Shown here: positions 47,065 to 56,584 of the stretch, one piece after another
Position numbering within the stretch: the first letter of the stretch is position 1
Layout: each line of letters begins with the position of its first letter
NCBI RefSeq assembly: GCF_030762805.1
Contig: NZ_CP129113.1
Location: forward strand, 2,308,001-2,372,000
Direction of reading: 5' to 3'
From: Aciduricibacillus chroicocephali
GTDB lineage: Bacteria > Bacillota > Bacilli > Bacillales > Amphibacillaceae
DNA length: 64,000 nt
Made by a program: the position numbers and the translations under genes
Notes under the pieces: generated by a model
What the model saw: the letters and a program-made list of their open reading frames with translations, nothing else
Told to the model about the DNA's origin: nothing
Database searches by the model: none

Positions 47065-48423
47065 ATGTCTCTCTCAATGACAGAAAATGAAATCACACTG
47101 GCCATCATCCAGGCTTTAAAAGAAGGAAAAAGAAAACAATTCCAGGACATTCTGGAGGAACTGCATCCCTATGATATTGCTAGGCAATATGAACATTTGC
47201 CGAATAAGCATAAGAATAAATTCCTCGTTTTCCTCACAATTGAACAGCTTACAGACCTGATTCAAGAGCTCGAGACAGAAGACCAGCTTGAAGTCATTCA
47301 GAAAATGGGCATTGAGAAATCGTCCAAAGTACTCGATATGATGGAAAATGATGATCTAGCTTCCCTACTGACAGACCTTGACCCTGAACAAATTGAGGAA
47401 CTGCTCGGCGAAATGAAGCAGGAAGAATCCGCCGTTGTCCAGAACATGATGACCTACCCGCCAGAAACTGCCGGACGTGTCATGAACAACCGTTATGTGT
47501 GGATTCCGAAATACTATACAATTCGCGAAGCCATTGCCAAGCTGAAACATTTCGCTGAGATTGCCCAGTATTTGAACTATCTGTACGTAATTGATGATGA
47601 AAAGAAACTCGTAGGTGTTATTTCATATAAAGATCTGCTCCTTGGAAGCATCGATGACCGTATTGAAGATGTCATGTTCAATCGTGTCGTCAAAGCAGAT
47701 GTGCTCACAGACCAGGAAGAAGTCGCCAAGCTCATTAGCCGCTATAATTTCGTCTCCTTGCCGATTGTCCAAGAGGACGATACGCTTGTCGGTGTCGTGA
47801 CAGTCGATGATGTTATCGATATTTTCATCCAGGAAGCGAATGAAGATATTGAAAAGCTTTCCGCCAGTGGTAAATCAATAGACTTCAAAACGAATCCGTT
47901 CGTAGCCGCATACAGGCGTCTCCCATGGCTTATCCTGCTCTTATTCATCGGACTCGTTTCCGGCAGCATCATATCTAATTTTGAAGATACATTGCAATCC
48001 GTCGTTGCTCTCGCATTCTTCATGCCGCTCATTGCTGGTATGACCGGAAATACCGGAACCCAGTCCCTCGCTGTTGTTGTGCGCGGACTCGTTTCAGAAG
48101 ACTTGGAATTCAAGCAGGTATTGAAGCTGATTGTACGTGAACTATGGGTCGGTATTATCATCGGAATCACGTGCAGCATTCTCATCGCCATCATCGCCTT
48201 TGTATGGCGCGGCAGTTTCCCGCTCGGACTTGTTGTCGGCAGCTCCCTTCTTCTGACGCTAATTATCGGGACACTTGCCGGTACAATCATTCCGCTCGTT
48301 TTGTACAAATTCAAAATTGATCCCGCTGTTGCTTCTGGCCCGCTCATTACAACGATCAACGATATTTTGTCCTTGTTGATTTACTTCGGCATTGCGACAG
48401 CGTTCATTTCGAAGCTGACGTAG
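47065..48423 (+). CDS. mgtE: Magnesium transporter MgtE
   Basis: Mg2+-gated channel. 452 residues: N-terminal helical MgtE domain (about 5-130), paired CBS domains (about 135-260) ending VVTVDDVIDIFIQEANEDIE, then a five-helix pore domain (about 285-450) with PLIAGMTGNTGTQS near 330 and VASGPLITTINDILS near 425. ATG 47065 has GGAGGTGA upstream; the GTG at 47056 is a poorer start. The short upstream region lacks room and motifs for an M-box riboswitch, so magnesium control is probably by the channel itself. Confidence 0.95.
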   Translation: MSLSMTENEITLAIIQALKEGKRKQFQDILEELHPYDIARQYEHLPNKHKNKFLVFLTIEQLTDLIQELETEDQLEVIQKMGIEKSSKVLDMMENDDLASLLTDLDPEQIEELLGEMKQEESAVVQNMMTYPPETAGRVMNNRYVWIPKYYTIREAIAKLKHFAEIAQYLNYLYVIDDEKKLVGVISYKDLLLGSIDDRIEDVMFNRVVKADVLTDQEEVAKLISRYNFVSLPIVQEDDTLVGVVTVDDVIDIFIQEANEDIEKLSASGKSIDFKTNPFVAAYRRLPWLILLLFIGLVSGSIISNFEDTLQSVVALAFFMPLIAGMTGNTGTQSLAVVVRGLVSEDLEFKQVLKLIVRELWVGIIIGITCSILIAIIAFVWRGSFPLGLVVGSSLLLTLIIGTLAGTIIPLVLYKFKIDPAVASGPLITTINDILSLLIYFGIATAFISKLT

Positions 48424-48472
48424 TTGTTTTATAACTATCGCTCCACTTGCGACAGAATCGTATTCCCATTAG

Positions 48473-48506
48473 AAAAACCCGGACTTACTCAAGTCCGGGT
48501 TTTTTC
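48473..48506. terminator. Bidirectional terminator between mgtE and pabAB
   Basis: Stem AAAACCCGGACTT with AAGTCCGGGTTTT around ACTC; overlaps the last codons of the minus-strand pabAB gene. Confidence 0.9.
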
Positions 48507-50570
48507 CATTGCTGCCTCCGCTTCGCTCACTGCTTGAATAAGCGCTTCTGCCTTCAACAGCATTTCTTCATATTCTTCTTCTGCATCAGACAGCATCGTG
48601 ATTGCTCCGCCTACTCCTATGGAAATCTCATTGCCCTGCTGAACGATTGTACGAATGACAATGTTCAAATCAGCTGTTCCATTAAGTCCTAGGAAACCGA
48701 TGGACCCTGAATAGATGCCACGCGGGCGTCCCTCGACTTCATCAATGATCTGCATGCTTCGTTTCTTCGGAGCTCCTGTCATTGAACCGCCGGCAAAAGC
48801 TGAACGGACAAGTTCTGCAACAGAAATTTCTTTACGCAGTTTGCCCGCAATTGTAGAAACGAGCTGATGCACTGTTTCATATGTTTCTACATCCATCAGT
48901 TTCGGCACATGAACACTGCCAATTTCACATACAAGACCGAGGTCATTCCGCAGCAAATCGACAATCATCAGATTCTCTGCACGGTTTTTCTCACTGTTAC
49001 GCAATTCTTCCAATAGTGCATGGTCAGATTCCATATCATCCCCGCGGCGAATCGTCCCTTTAATCGGCTTTGCTGTAACATTACGGTCACGTTCCACTTT
49101 GAGAAAACGTTCCGGTGAGGAAGACAGCACATGAACATCTTCAAGCGCTAAGTACGCTGAATATGGTGCCGGGTTCCGTCGGCGCAAATATCGGTAAAGC
49201 GCAAAAGGTTCAAGGCCTGTCCGTGCTGTAATTTCATTTGTCAGCGTAATTTCATAAGTCTCTCCGTCAATGATTTCCTTTCTTATCCGCTCAATATCTG
49301 CAACATACTCATCATGGTCGCGGAATAGATCAAAATCAATTTCTCTCACATCTTCTGCACCCTGGACAATCGGAGCTAAGCAATCCAGCTTTTGCAGAGC
49401 CTGATCCATTTCCAGTGACCAGCCTGTTTCATGGACTCCTTCAGGCAATAATTCAAGCAAATAAACTGTTTCGTCTTCATGGTCAAAGGCAATCATCCTG
49501 TCCGCCAGAATGAAGCACGCATCTGGCATCGAAGAATGGTGCGCATCATCTCCACCGCTTTCCGCCTTCAGTTCATAACCGAAGTAACCACAGAATCCAC
49601 CATTGAAGTCAAAAGGAAGGTCATCGTTCATCGTACGCAATCTGTGGAGTTCTTTTTCCAAATAAGTGAAAATACTTTCGTTCCGCTTCTCTATCATTCC
49701 TTGCCGGTTCACTTCAAGCTCTTTTCCATCTAGTGAATAACGAATGATTTGACCATTCGGCCCATCTCCAGCACCGATGAATGAAAAACGCGCCATTCCA
49801 GGCTCTGCACGGCTACTGTCCAGCCAGAATGCGTATGGACGTTCAGCATACATAGCATGGAATACATCCTCAGGCATATGCCAATGATTCATTTTTTTTA
49901 CATGGACACGCCAATCAGCGTTATTTTCAGAGCCGCTCTCTCCAACTCCATCAGATATCAACTCAGTATTTAAAGAATCCAAGCCTTTTATCTTTCTCGT
50001 CAGGCGGGCAAAGTTCTCCAGTATCTGTACACCGAACTCGGTTTCTATCGATTCAGGATGGAACTGTACGCCCCAGATTGGGCGAGTGCGATGCTTCAGC
50101 CCCATGATGATGCCATCTTCCGTCCAGGCGGTCTTCTCCAATTCAGCCGGTAACGTTCCCGGATCTACCACAAGAGAATGATAGCGCACAACTCGGAAAT
50201 CTTGCGGAATACCTGTAAATACATCAGAATCCGCATGCTTCACTTTGCTGCGTCTGCCATGGATTGCTTCTGGCGCGTGAATAACCTTTCCACCGAAGAC
50301 TTCCGCCATGCCCTGGTGGCCAAGGCAGACACCGAGAACTGGTACTTTCGCGTCTTTCAAAACCCTGGCACAAACGCCAAAGTCAGCTTCATTGCCCGGG
50401 TGTCCTGGTCCTGGCGAAATGACGATGTTATCGAAATCAGCTTCATTCAGAGCTTCCCAATCAAGCTTATCGTTTGCAATAACTGTCGGCGGCTCCCCAT
50501 TGATTCCTGCTAATATTTGAAAAAGATTATATGTGTAAGAGTCATAGTTATCTATTAAAAGTGTTTTCAT
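48489..50570 (-). CDS. pabAB: Fused aminodeoxychorismate synthase (PabA-PabB)
   Basis: Makes 4-amino-4-deoxychorismate from chorismate and glutamine for folate. 693 residues: glutaminase domain 1-195 with LIDNYDSYTYN, the nucleophile Cys in GVCLGHQGMA near 81 and the His-Glu in GVQFHPESIET near 170; linker; then the chorismate-binding domain (about 215-685) with ITLTNEITART near 455, KPIKGTIRRG near 518 and GGSMTGAPKKRSM near 610. Most Bacillus carry separate pabA and pabB in the folate operon. PIKGT (Lys) marks PabB rather than TrpE. No pabC or fol gene is adjacent. Starts just after GGGAGGAC. Confidence 0.9.
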   Translation of the reverse strand: MKTLLIDNYDSYTYNLFQILAGINGEPPTVIANDKLDWEALNEADFDNIVISPGPGHPGNEADFGVCARVLKDAKVPVLGVCLGHQGMAEVFGGKVIHAPEAIHGRRSKVKHADSDVFTGIPQDFRVVRYHSLVVDPGTLPAELEKTAWTEDGIIMGLKHRTRPIWGVQFHPESIETEFGVQILENFARLTRKIKGLDSLNTELISDGVGESGSENNADWRVHVKKMNHWHMPEDVFHAMYAERPYAFWLDSSRAEPGMARFSFIGAGDGPNGQIIRYSLDGKELEVNRQGMIEKRNESIFTYLEKELHRLRTMNDDLPFDFNGGFCGYFGYELKAESGGDDAHHSSMPDACFILADRMIAFDHEDETVYLLELLPEGVHETGWSLEMDQALQKLDCLAPIVQGAEDVREIDFDLFRDHDEYVADIERIRKEIIDGETYEITLTNEITARTGLEPFALYRYLRRRNPAPYSAYLALEDVHVLSSSPERFLKVERDRNVTAKPIKGTIRRGDDMESDHALLEELRNSEKNRAENLMIVDLLRNDLGLVCEIGSVHVPKLMDVETYETVHQLVSTIAGKLRKEISVAELVRSAFAGGSMTGAPKKRSMQIIDEVEGRPRGIYSGSIGFLGLNGTADLNIVIRTIVQQGNEISIGVGGAITMLSDAEEEYEEMLLKAEALIQAVSEAEAAMEKTRT

Positions 50571-50666
50571 CGTTGTCCTCCCTCGGCGGGTAAAAAATCA
50601 ACCTTTTACTATTATAAGCTAGAAAGATAGCCTAACCAAGAAGGAAAAAATCAACAATACGTGTTT

Positions 50667-51863
50667 TCATCGCTCCATGAACTCAAGGTCGGGCATACGC
50701 TTCTTCATATGAGACTTCACTTCCGTATAGATGGTATCACGGTTTGGCAAAATTCCCTTTTTCACCTTGAAAAGCGGTTCAGGTGTCCACTTCCCGTACG
50801 TCACCCAAGTCGGCATGAAACGTGGGTGCTCAACCGTTATTCTTCCATCCTTTTTCACAAAATCCCAAGTGAGCATACCGCCAGCCTGTTTGTATACGCC
50901 CTTCTGGCCAGAGATGAAATTGCCGAGTGAATGTATGACAAGTGTTCGTCCATTTTTCCCTTTCACCCACTCAACCGGCTGCAGGACATGCGGATGATGT
51001 CCGAGCACGACATCCGCACCCGCTTTTGCCGCATAGCAGACAAGGTCTTCCTGCATCTTATTCGGCTCGCGCGCATATTCATCTCCAAAATGAAGGCTTA
51101 AAACGACTGCCTCCGCACCCGCTTTTTTCGCTCTTGCAATTTCCCCAGCAATTCGCTTCTTATCAATTAGATTGACGAGGTACGGCTTTCCAGGTGGGAC
51201 AGACAGTCCGTTTGTTCCATATGTATAAGCTAGAAAAGCGACACGCATCCCGCTACTCGTTTTGAGAATACGCAGTTTCTCCCGATCTCCTTCGTTCCTG
51301 TAAGAACCGACATAGGCAACACCGAGCTTTCTCCAGTGATCAGTCGCCCTCATGATTGCCGCTTCTCCTCGGTCGAGCGTGTGGTTATTAGCAAGTGAGA
51401 CGATGTCCACTCCTGCGTCCGCAACCGCATTACCGACTTCTAACGGACTGTTGAATCGCGGATAAGAACTGAGCCCGAGTGCAGATCCGCCAATCATTGA
51501 CTCCTGATTAGCAAAAGCAAGATCCGCCTTCCTCAAATAAGGCTTCATTTCTTTTAGAATCGGCTTGAAATCATAGCCATTTCCTTTTTTTGCTGAATTA
51601 TAGACGACATCGTGAATAAGTATATCACCTACTGCTGAAACAGTTATCCGCTGATCCTTATCGCTATTTTGTTTTACTTTTCTATCTTGAAAAGATGTCA
51701 TCTGTTTCTTTTCTATCGGTTTGACACCATCAATGATTTCCTTATCACTGCGCTGATCAGCTGCTGCCGCTGTTTTCTCTTCAACATTATAGGTCGTACA
51801 ACCGGCACAAATGACGAGAAGCAGTATCGTTATAGACAGCATTGTCTTTTGTAACGTTTGCAT
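50667..51863 (-). CDS. CapA-family (poly-gamma-glutamate/capsule-type) lipoprotein
   Basis: Exported metallophosphatase-like protein of the PGA_cap family. Residues 1-22 are a lipoprotein signal (LLLVICAGC, Cys22). The CapA domain runs from about 72 to 345 with VGDILIHDVV near 77, FANQESMIGG near 116, SLANNHTLDRG near 155, LSLHFGDEYAREP near 251 and LGHHPHVLQPVE near 280, the metal-ligand signatures. Size (398) and lipid anchor match free-standing CapA paralogues rather than the capB-C-A operon. Its role is unknown. GGAGG precedes the ATG. Confidence 0.88.
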   Translation of the reverse strand: MQTLQKTMLSITILLLVICAGCTTYNVEEKTAAAADQRSDKEIIDGVKPIEKKQMTSFQDRKVKQNSDKDQRITVSAVGDILIHDVVYNSAKKGNGYDFKPILKEMKPYLRKADLAFANQESMIGGSALGLSSYPRFNSPLEVGNAVADAGVDIVSLANNHTLDRGEAAIMRATDHWRKLGVAYVGSYRNEGDREKLRILKTSSGMRVAFLAYTYGTNGLSVPPGKPYLVNLIDKKRIAGEIARAKKAGAEAVVLSLHFGDEYAREPNKMQEDLVCYAAKAGADVVLGHHPHVLQPVEWVKGKNGRTLVIHSLGNFISGQKGVYKQAGGMLTWDFVKKDGRITVEHPRFMPTWVTYGKWTPEPLFKVKKGILPNRDTIYTEVKSHMKKRMPDLEFMER

Positions 51864-52036
51864 GCATAGCCTCCTTATAGCTTGATTTCTTCAATCCGCT
51901 GAATTTATGGTGTTTCATTTTCTGCTTCCACCTATTATAATTGGTTTTGTTTCGTGCTCAATTGGACGAAATCCAAGCATCTTTCCTGTATATTAGGGAA
52001 CGATGAAAATATGTACTGCCGAGAGGAGAAGGATAG

Positions 52037-53146
52037 TTGGAACAGAAGACAATCATCCAATTCAAAGATGTAAGCAAACAATACGACAATGAAACACTCG
52101 TGCTCGACAATGTAAGCTTTGAAATCGAGCAGGGGAAATTTTATACATTACTCGGTCCTTCAGGATGCGGTAAAACGACGATTCTCCGCCTAATCGCCGG
52201 CTTCACAGAGGCTTCAAGCGGGGAAATTCTGTTCAATGGCAAGAAAATTAACAATCTGCCGCCGAACAAGCGTCTTGTCAACACTGTTTTCCAGGACTAT
52301 GCACTATTTCCGCATCTTAATGTATTTGAAAATGTAGCTTTTGGATTGCGCATTCGCAAGGTAAAAGAAAAAGCAATCAAAGAAAAAGTAAAACAGGCCC
52401 TCACTTTCGTCAATCTCGCAGGTTATGAAAATCGTGAAATCTCCGAAATGTCGGGTGGCCAGCGACAGCGTGTCGCCATTGCGCGTGCAATCGTGAATGA
52501 ACCCCAAGTGATTCTCCTTGATGAACCGCTCTCCGCCCTCGACTTGAAACTGCGTACTGCTATGCAATACGAGCTTCGCGAATTACAGAGACGTCTAGGT
52601 ATCACTTTCATCTTCGTCACACATGATCAGGAAGAAGCACTCGCCATGTCAGATGAGATTTTTGTCCTGAACAAGGGGAAAATCCAGCAGAGTGGTACTC
52701 CTAATGACATTTATGACGAGCCGATTAACCGCTTTGTAGCTGACTTCATCGGTGAATCGAACATCGTCAAAGGTACGATGATCCGCGATTTCCTCGTTAG
52801 CTTTGCAGGCAAGGAATTCGAATGTGTCGACCAGGGCCTTAACCCGAATGAACCAGTCGAAGTCGTCATCCGCCCGGAAGATATGGAAATCACAACGCCA
52901 GAGCGAGGCAAAATTCATGTGACCGTTTCTTCACAGCTATTCCGCGGTGTTCACTATGAACTAATGTGTGTTGATGAAAACAGCAATGAATGGCTCGTCC
53001 ATTCAACGAAAAAAGCAGCGGTCGGAACGGAAATCGGACTACATTTCGGTTCTGAAGACATCCACGTCATGCGTATTGGTGAGACAGAAGAAGAATTTGA
53101 TCGTCGTCTCGAGTCATATGGAGAAGGTGATGCAAGTGCAGAATAG
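52037..53146 (+). CDS. potA: Spermidine/putrescine ABC transporter ATP-binding protein PotA
   Basis: ATPase of the polyamine importer. 369 residues: Walker [10 protein letters not shown] near 39, Q-loop, signature MSGGQRQR near 139, Walker [13 protein letters not shown] near 159, switch VTHDQEEA near 194, then a TOBE regulatory domain (about 285-355). TTG 52037 with GAGAAGGAT upstream. First of potA-B-C-D, all overlapping or abutting. No PotR-type regulator precedes it. Confidence 0.95.
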   Translation: MEQKTIIQFKDVSKQYDNETLVLDNVSFEIEQGKFYTLLGPSGCGKTTILRLIAGFTEASSGEILFNGKKINNLPPNKRLVNTVFQDYALFPHLNVFENVAFGLRIRKVKEKAIKEKVKQALTFVNLAGYENREISEMSGGQRQRVAIARAIVNEPQVILLDEPLSALDLKLRTAMQYELRELQRRLGITFIFVTHDQEEALAMSDEIFVLNKGKIQQSGTPNDIYDEPINRFVADFIGESNIVKGTMIRDFLVSFAGKEFECVDQGLNPNEPVEVVIRPEDMEITTPERGKIHVTVSSQLFRGVHYELMCVDENSNEWLVHSTKKAAVGTEIGLHFGSEDIHVMRIGETEEEFDRRLESYGEGDASAE

Positions 53147-53948
53147 CCGCGTTACGAAACTTGTTTATGCGCTCCCCTACTACTTGTGGATCCTTCTATT
53201 CGTAGCACTTCCGATCGCGCTGATTGTCTACTATTCATTTTTTGACATTCATGGCAATCTGACATTGCATAACTACGAGAAGTTCTTCACTCCGGTTTAC
53301 CTGAAACTGACACTCAGTTCTTTCTGGTACGCCTTTCTCATTACAATTGTCAGTTTGACCATTGCCTATCCGGTTGCCTATCTTCTGACAAAAACACGCA
53401 ATAGCCAGATTTGGCTCCTATTGATCATTGCGCCATCTTGGATCAATCTTCTGCTGAAGGCATATGCATTCATTGGAATCTTCAGCACATACGGTATGGC
53501 GAACAGTTTCCTTGAAACAATCGGTATTGGCACGAAGCAGATTCTGTTTACGGATTTTAGCTTCATCTTTGTATCGGTTTATATCTTCATTCCGTTTATG
53601 ATTTTGCCGATTTTCAATGCTTTAAATGAACTGAATCCTACTTTCCTTGAAGCAGCCCAGGACATGGGTGCATCGAAGTGGACCGCTTTCTGGCGTGTCA
53701 TTTTCCCATTGACGATTGATGGCGTGAAGTCTGGATGCCAAGTTGTCTTCATCCCGGCGCTCTCACTCTTCATGCTGACTCGACTGATTGCCGGGAACCG
53801 TGTCATCACACTCGGTACAGCGATCGAGGAGCATTTTCTCGTCACACAGGACTGGGGTATGGGGTCAACAATTGCAGTATTCCTAATTATCATCATGTTC
53901 CTGTTCATGATTGTGACCGGCAGCCGGAACAGAAAGCGGGGTGCCTAA
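53130..53948 (+). CDS. potB: Spermidine/putrescine ABC transporter permease PotB
   Basis: Permease with six membrane helices, 272 residues from ATG 53130. The coupling loop [20 protein letters not shown] is at about 175-195. It overlaps the end of potA by 17 bases, with GGAG and AAGGTG in the potA tail; GTG 53136 is an alternative start. The reading frame continues far upstream inside potA, but that part does not code. Confidence 0.93.
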   Translation: MQVQNSRVTKLVYALPYYLWILLFVALPIALIVYYSFFDIHGNLTLHNYEKFFTPVYLKLTLSSFWYAFLITIVSLTIAYPVAYLLTKTRNSQIWLLLIIAPSWINLLLKAYAFIGIFSTYGMANSFLETIGIGTKQILFTDFSFIFVSVYIFIPFMILPIFNALNELNPTFLEAAQDMGASKWTAFWRVIFPLTIDGVKSGCQVVFIPALSLFMLTRLIAGNRVITLGTAIEEHFLVTQDWGMGSTIAVFLIIIMFLFMIVTGSRNRKRGA

Positions 53949-53949
53949 G

Positions 53950-54747
53950 ATGAAAGATAAGATTAATTGGCCAGGGCGCCTGTTCCTCATTGTCATCTTT
54001 GCGATTTTGTATTTGCCGATCTTCTATTTAATTTTCTATTCATTCAATAGCGGCGGCAAAATGTATCATTTTCAGGGCTTCACACTCGAATTTTATAAAG
54101 AACTTTTCCAAAATACGAGATTGCTTATCATCGTTCTGAATACACTGATTGTTGCATTGCTCTCCGCCCTAGTCTCGACAATCATTGGTGTAATGGGAGC
54201 TCTAGCAATTCATCAGATGCGCAAAAAGAGCAAAAACTCGGTTCTTGGATTGAACAATGTGCTGATTGTTAGTCCCGATGTCATCATCGGTGCTTCTTTC
54301 CTAATTTTGTTCACAACAGCAGGTCTCAAGCTCGGTTTCTATTCGGTTCTTCTATCGCATATTGCATTTAGCATTCCGATCGTCGTTCTGATGGTGTTGC
54401 CAAAGCTTGGCGAAATGAGCCCTTCATTGATCGATGCGGCACGTGACCTTGGCGCAAGTCCTTGGGGTGTCCTTTCAAAAGTGACATTGCCATTCATTGC
54501 CCCTGGCATACTCGCTGGTTTCTTCATGGCATTGACTTACTCACTAGATGATTTTGCTGTTACCTTCTTTGTCACAGGGAATGGCTTCAGCACGCTTAGT
54601 GTCGAAATCTACTCCATGGCACGCCAAGGTGTCTCTCTGACGATCAATGCGCTATCAGCTGTCCTGTTCCTCGTCACGATGCTCGTCGTCGCTGCTTACT
54701 ATGCAGTAGCCGGCCGCAAGAAAATTCGCGTCGGAGGGAGAAAGTAA
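53950..54747 (+). CDS. potC: Spermidine/putrescine ABC transporter permease PotC
   Basis: Second permease, 265 residues and six helices. The coupling loop is DAARDLGASPWGVLSKVTLP near 160. ATG 53950 lies one base after the potB stop with GGGGTG upstream; a GTG three codons earlier overlaps potB. The gene stop TAA is immediately followed by the potD ATG. Confidence 0.94.
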   Translation: MKDKINWPGRLFLIVIFAILYLPIFYLIFYSFNSGGKMYHFQGFTLEFYKELFQNTRLLIIVLNTLIVALLSALVSTIIGVMGALAIHQMRKKSKNSVLGLNNVLIVSPDVIIGASFLILFTTAGLKLGFYSVLLSHIAFSIPIVVLMVLPKLGEMSPSLIDAARDLGASPWGVLSKVTLPFIAPGILAGFFMALTYSLDDFAVTFFVTGNGFSTLSVEIYSMARQGVSLTINALSAVLFLVTMLVVAAYYAVAGRKKIRVGGRK

Positions 54748-55821
54748 ATGAAAAAACTTACTCAGGCAATGGTCGCTGTTATCATCGCATGCGCTGTGCT
54801 TGGCATTGCCATCTACAAACTCAACCACGCACAAGGGTATGCTGGAAAGAACACATTGAGCCTTTACAATTGGGGTGATTATATAGATGAAAGTTTGCTG
54901 AAGGACTTCCAGAAGCAGACTGGCATCAAAGTTGTCCTCGAAACCTTTGATTCAAATGAAGCGATGCTTACGAAGATCCAGCAAGGCGGCAGCAATTATG
55001 ATATCGCTGTCCCGTCAGAATATATGGTGAACAAGATGGCCGAGGATAACTTGCTCATCCCTCTTGATAAATCCAAGATTCCGAACTTCAAGAACTTGGA
55101 CAGCCGATTCCTGAACTTGCCTTTCGATCCGGGCAATAAATATTCAATTCCTTATTTCTGGGGCACTGTCGGCATCGCCTACAATAAGAAGATGCTGCCC
55201 GATAAAAACTTCAATAGTTGGGAGGATCTTTGGGATCCTGCTCTAAAGAATGATATTTTGTTAACAGACGGTTCTCGGGAAACAATCGGAATGGGCCTGA
55301 ACGCACTTGGCTATTCATTGAATGACACGAATGAAAAGCATTTGCTTGAAGCGAAAGCGAAACTCGACAAGCTTATGCCAAATGTAAAGGCCATTGTCGG
55401 TGATGAAGCGCGGATGCTCCTTGCGAATAATGAAGCTCCTGTCTCCATTTGCTGGTCAGGTGTCGCTTCAGAAATCCTTGATGAAAACCCGGACCTTGAC
55501 TATGTCGTTCCCAAGGAAGGCTCGAATCTATGGTTCGACAACATCGTCATTCCAAAAACAGCGAAAAATAAAGAAGCTGCTTACAAGTTCATCAATTTCA
55601 TACTCGATGCGAAGGTAAATGCTCAGAACGCAGAATACGTCACCTATTCCACACCGAATAAGGCAGCATTGAAATATATGCCGAAAGAAATGACAGAAGA
55701 CAAACGCTTCTATCCGACACCAGAGATGACAAAGAATCTCGAAGTGTACAAAAACCTCGGCAAAGAAAATCTGACACGCTATAACGAACTGTTCCTGCAG
55801 TTCAAAATGGCGACAAAATAA
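54748..55821 (+). CDS. potD: Spermidine/putrescine-binding protein PotD
   Basis: Extracellular polyamine receptor, 357 residues. NTLSLYNWGDYIDESLL at about 35 and VPSEYMVNKMAEDNLL near 90 are PotD signatures; YNKKMLPDKNFNSWEDLWDP near 145 also fits. The N-terminal hydrophobic segment (about 7-24) has IIAC at 13-16, a possible lipobox, but hydrophobic residues continue after the Cys, so it may be a membrane anchor instead. Begins directly after the potC stop with GAGGGAG. A strong terminator closes the operon. Confidence 0.94.
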   Translation: MKKLTQAMVAVIIACAVLGIAIYKLNHAQGYAGKNTLSLYNWGDYIDESLLKDFQKQTGIKVVLETFDSNEAMLTKIQQGGSNYDIAVPSEYMVNKMAEDNLLIPLDKSKIPNFKNLDSRFLNLPFDPGNKYSIPYFWGTVGIAYNKKMLPDKNFNSWEDLWDPALKNDILLTDGSRETIGMGLNALGYSLNDTNEKHLLEAKAKLDKLMPNVKAIVGDEARMLLANNEAPVSICWSGVASEILDENPDLDYVVPKEGSNLWFDNIVIPKTAKNKEAAYKFINFILDAKVNAQNAEYVTYSTPNKAALKYMPKEMTEDKRFYPTPEMTKNLEVYKNLGKENLTRYNELFLQFKMATK

Positions 55822-55833
55822 ATAAATTATCAT

Positions 55834-55883
55834 GAGCACCCGTGCCCCAAGTTACACAAAACTTGAGACATGGGTGCTTTTTA
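55834..55883 (+). terminator. Terminator after potABCD
   Basis: Long stem pairing AGCACCC...CAAGTT with AACTTG...GGGTGCT, then TTTTT. Confidence 0.9.
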
Positions 55884-56086
55884 ATGCAGAAAACCAACAC
55901 CCATTTACTTTCAAATAGTAAGGAGATTATTTTATTGACTTCAAATTTCCGGGAGAGTATAATGATTAACCGTGCACAAATAGTTTAGCAGCAAGATATT
56001 CATAGACGAAATATTATCTGACAAATTATATTACTGATATTTGGGTAATAATGCATATAGGACAATATTTGAAGGGGGCCGGAAAA

Positions 56087-56536
56087 TTGGAGCTTCATGA
56101 CATGCTTGAAATGGAAAGCGAACTGCGCAAGATCGCCCAGCGCATTACTCATGAATGGAAATGCCATGTCGGCGGGAAATTCTCGCGTACGGAAGTGCTC
56201 GTCATGTATCGGCTTATGACTGAAGGAAGACAGCGAGCCTCTCAACTTGCCGAATGTCTTTCCATCACAACAGGCGGACTGACAGGCATTACCGATCGGC
56301 TCGTCCAAGGCGGCTATATTGAACGCAAGCGCGATACCGAGGATCGTCGTGTCGTCTATCTCAGTATTGCTGAACCTGGCAAACAAGAGCTTTATAAAAT
56401 GCGAGAAGCACGGGAAACATTCGTACACAACGTGTTTAAAGACTTTACAACAGATGAGCTTGGCCAGTTAAAATTGGTTGCCTCTAAACTCCTCAACAAT
56501 CTTGACTCCATGAGCCAAGCCAAGGCGCTTGACTGA
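56087..56536 (+). CDS. MarR-family regulator of the downstream exporter
   Basis: Winged-helix regulator of 149 residues from TTG 56087 with AAGGGGG ten bases upstream; the ATG at 56051 gives a longer, less likely form. Recognition helix in RASQLAECLSITTGGLTGIT near 57 and wing in RKRDTEDRRVVYLSI near 85. It precedes the 14-helix MFS gene by 48 bp and is probably its repressor. The region 55990-56050 upstream is AT-rich and holds loose inverted repeats, none clear enough to call as an operator. Confidence 0.87.
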   Translation: MELHDMLEMESELRKIAQRITHEWKCHVGGKFSRTEVLVMYRLMTEGRQRASQLAECLSITTGGLTGITDRLVQGGYIERKRDTEDRRVVYLSIAEPGKQELYKMREARETFVHNVFKDFTTDELGQLKLVASKLLNNLDSMSQAKALD

Positions 56537-56584
56537 TTCTATTTAACTGCAAACTAGAAAAAACATAAGGAGATGAATGAATTT

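Noticed and set aside
47742-48359. 205-residue antisense ORF in mgtE
   Set aside because: Shadow of the membrane domain coding sequence.
48489-50570. TrpE-TrpG fusion (anthranilate synthase)
   Set aside because: The KPIKGT motif with Lys and the lack of trp neighbours indicate aminodeoxychorismate synthase.
52968-53129. Extended N-terminus of PotB
   Set aside because: The 54 upstream codons lie inside potA in another frame and do not resemble PotB.
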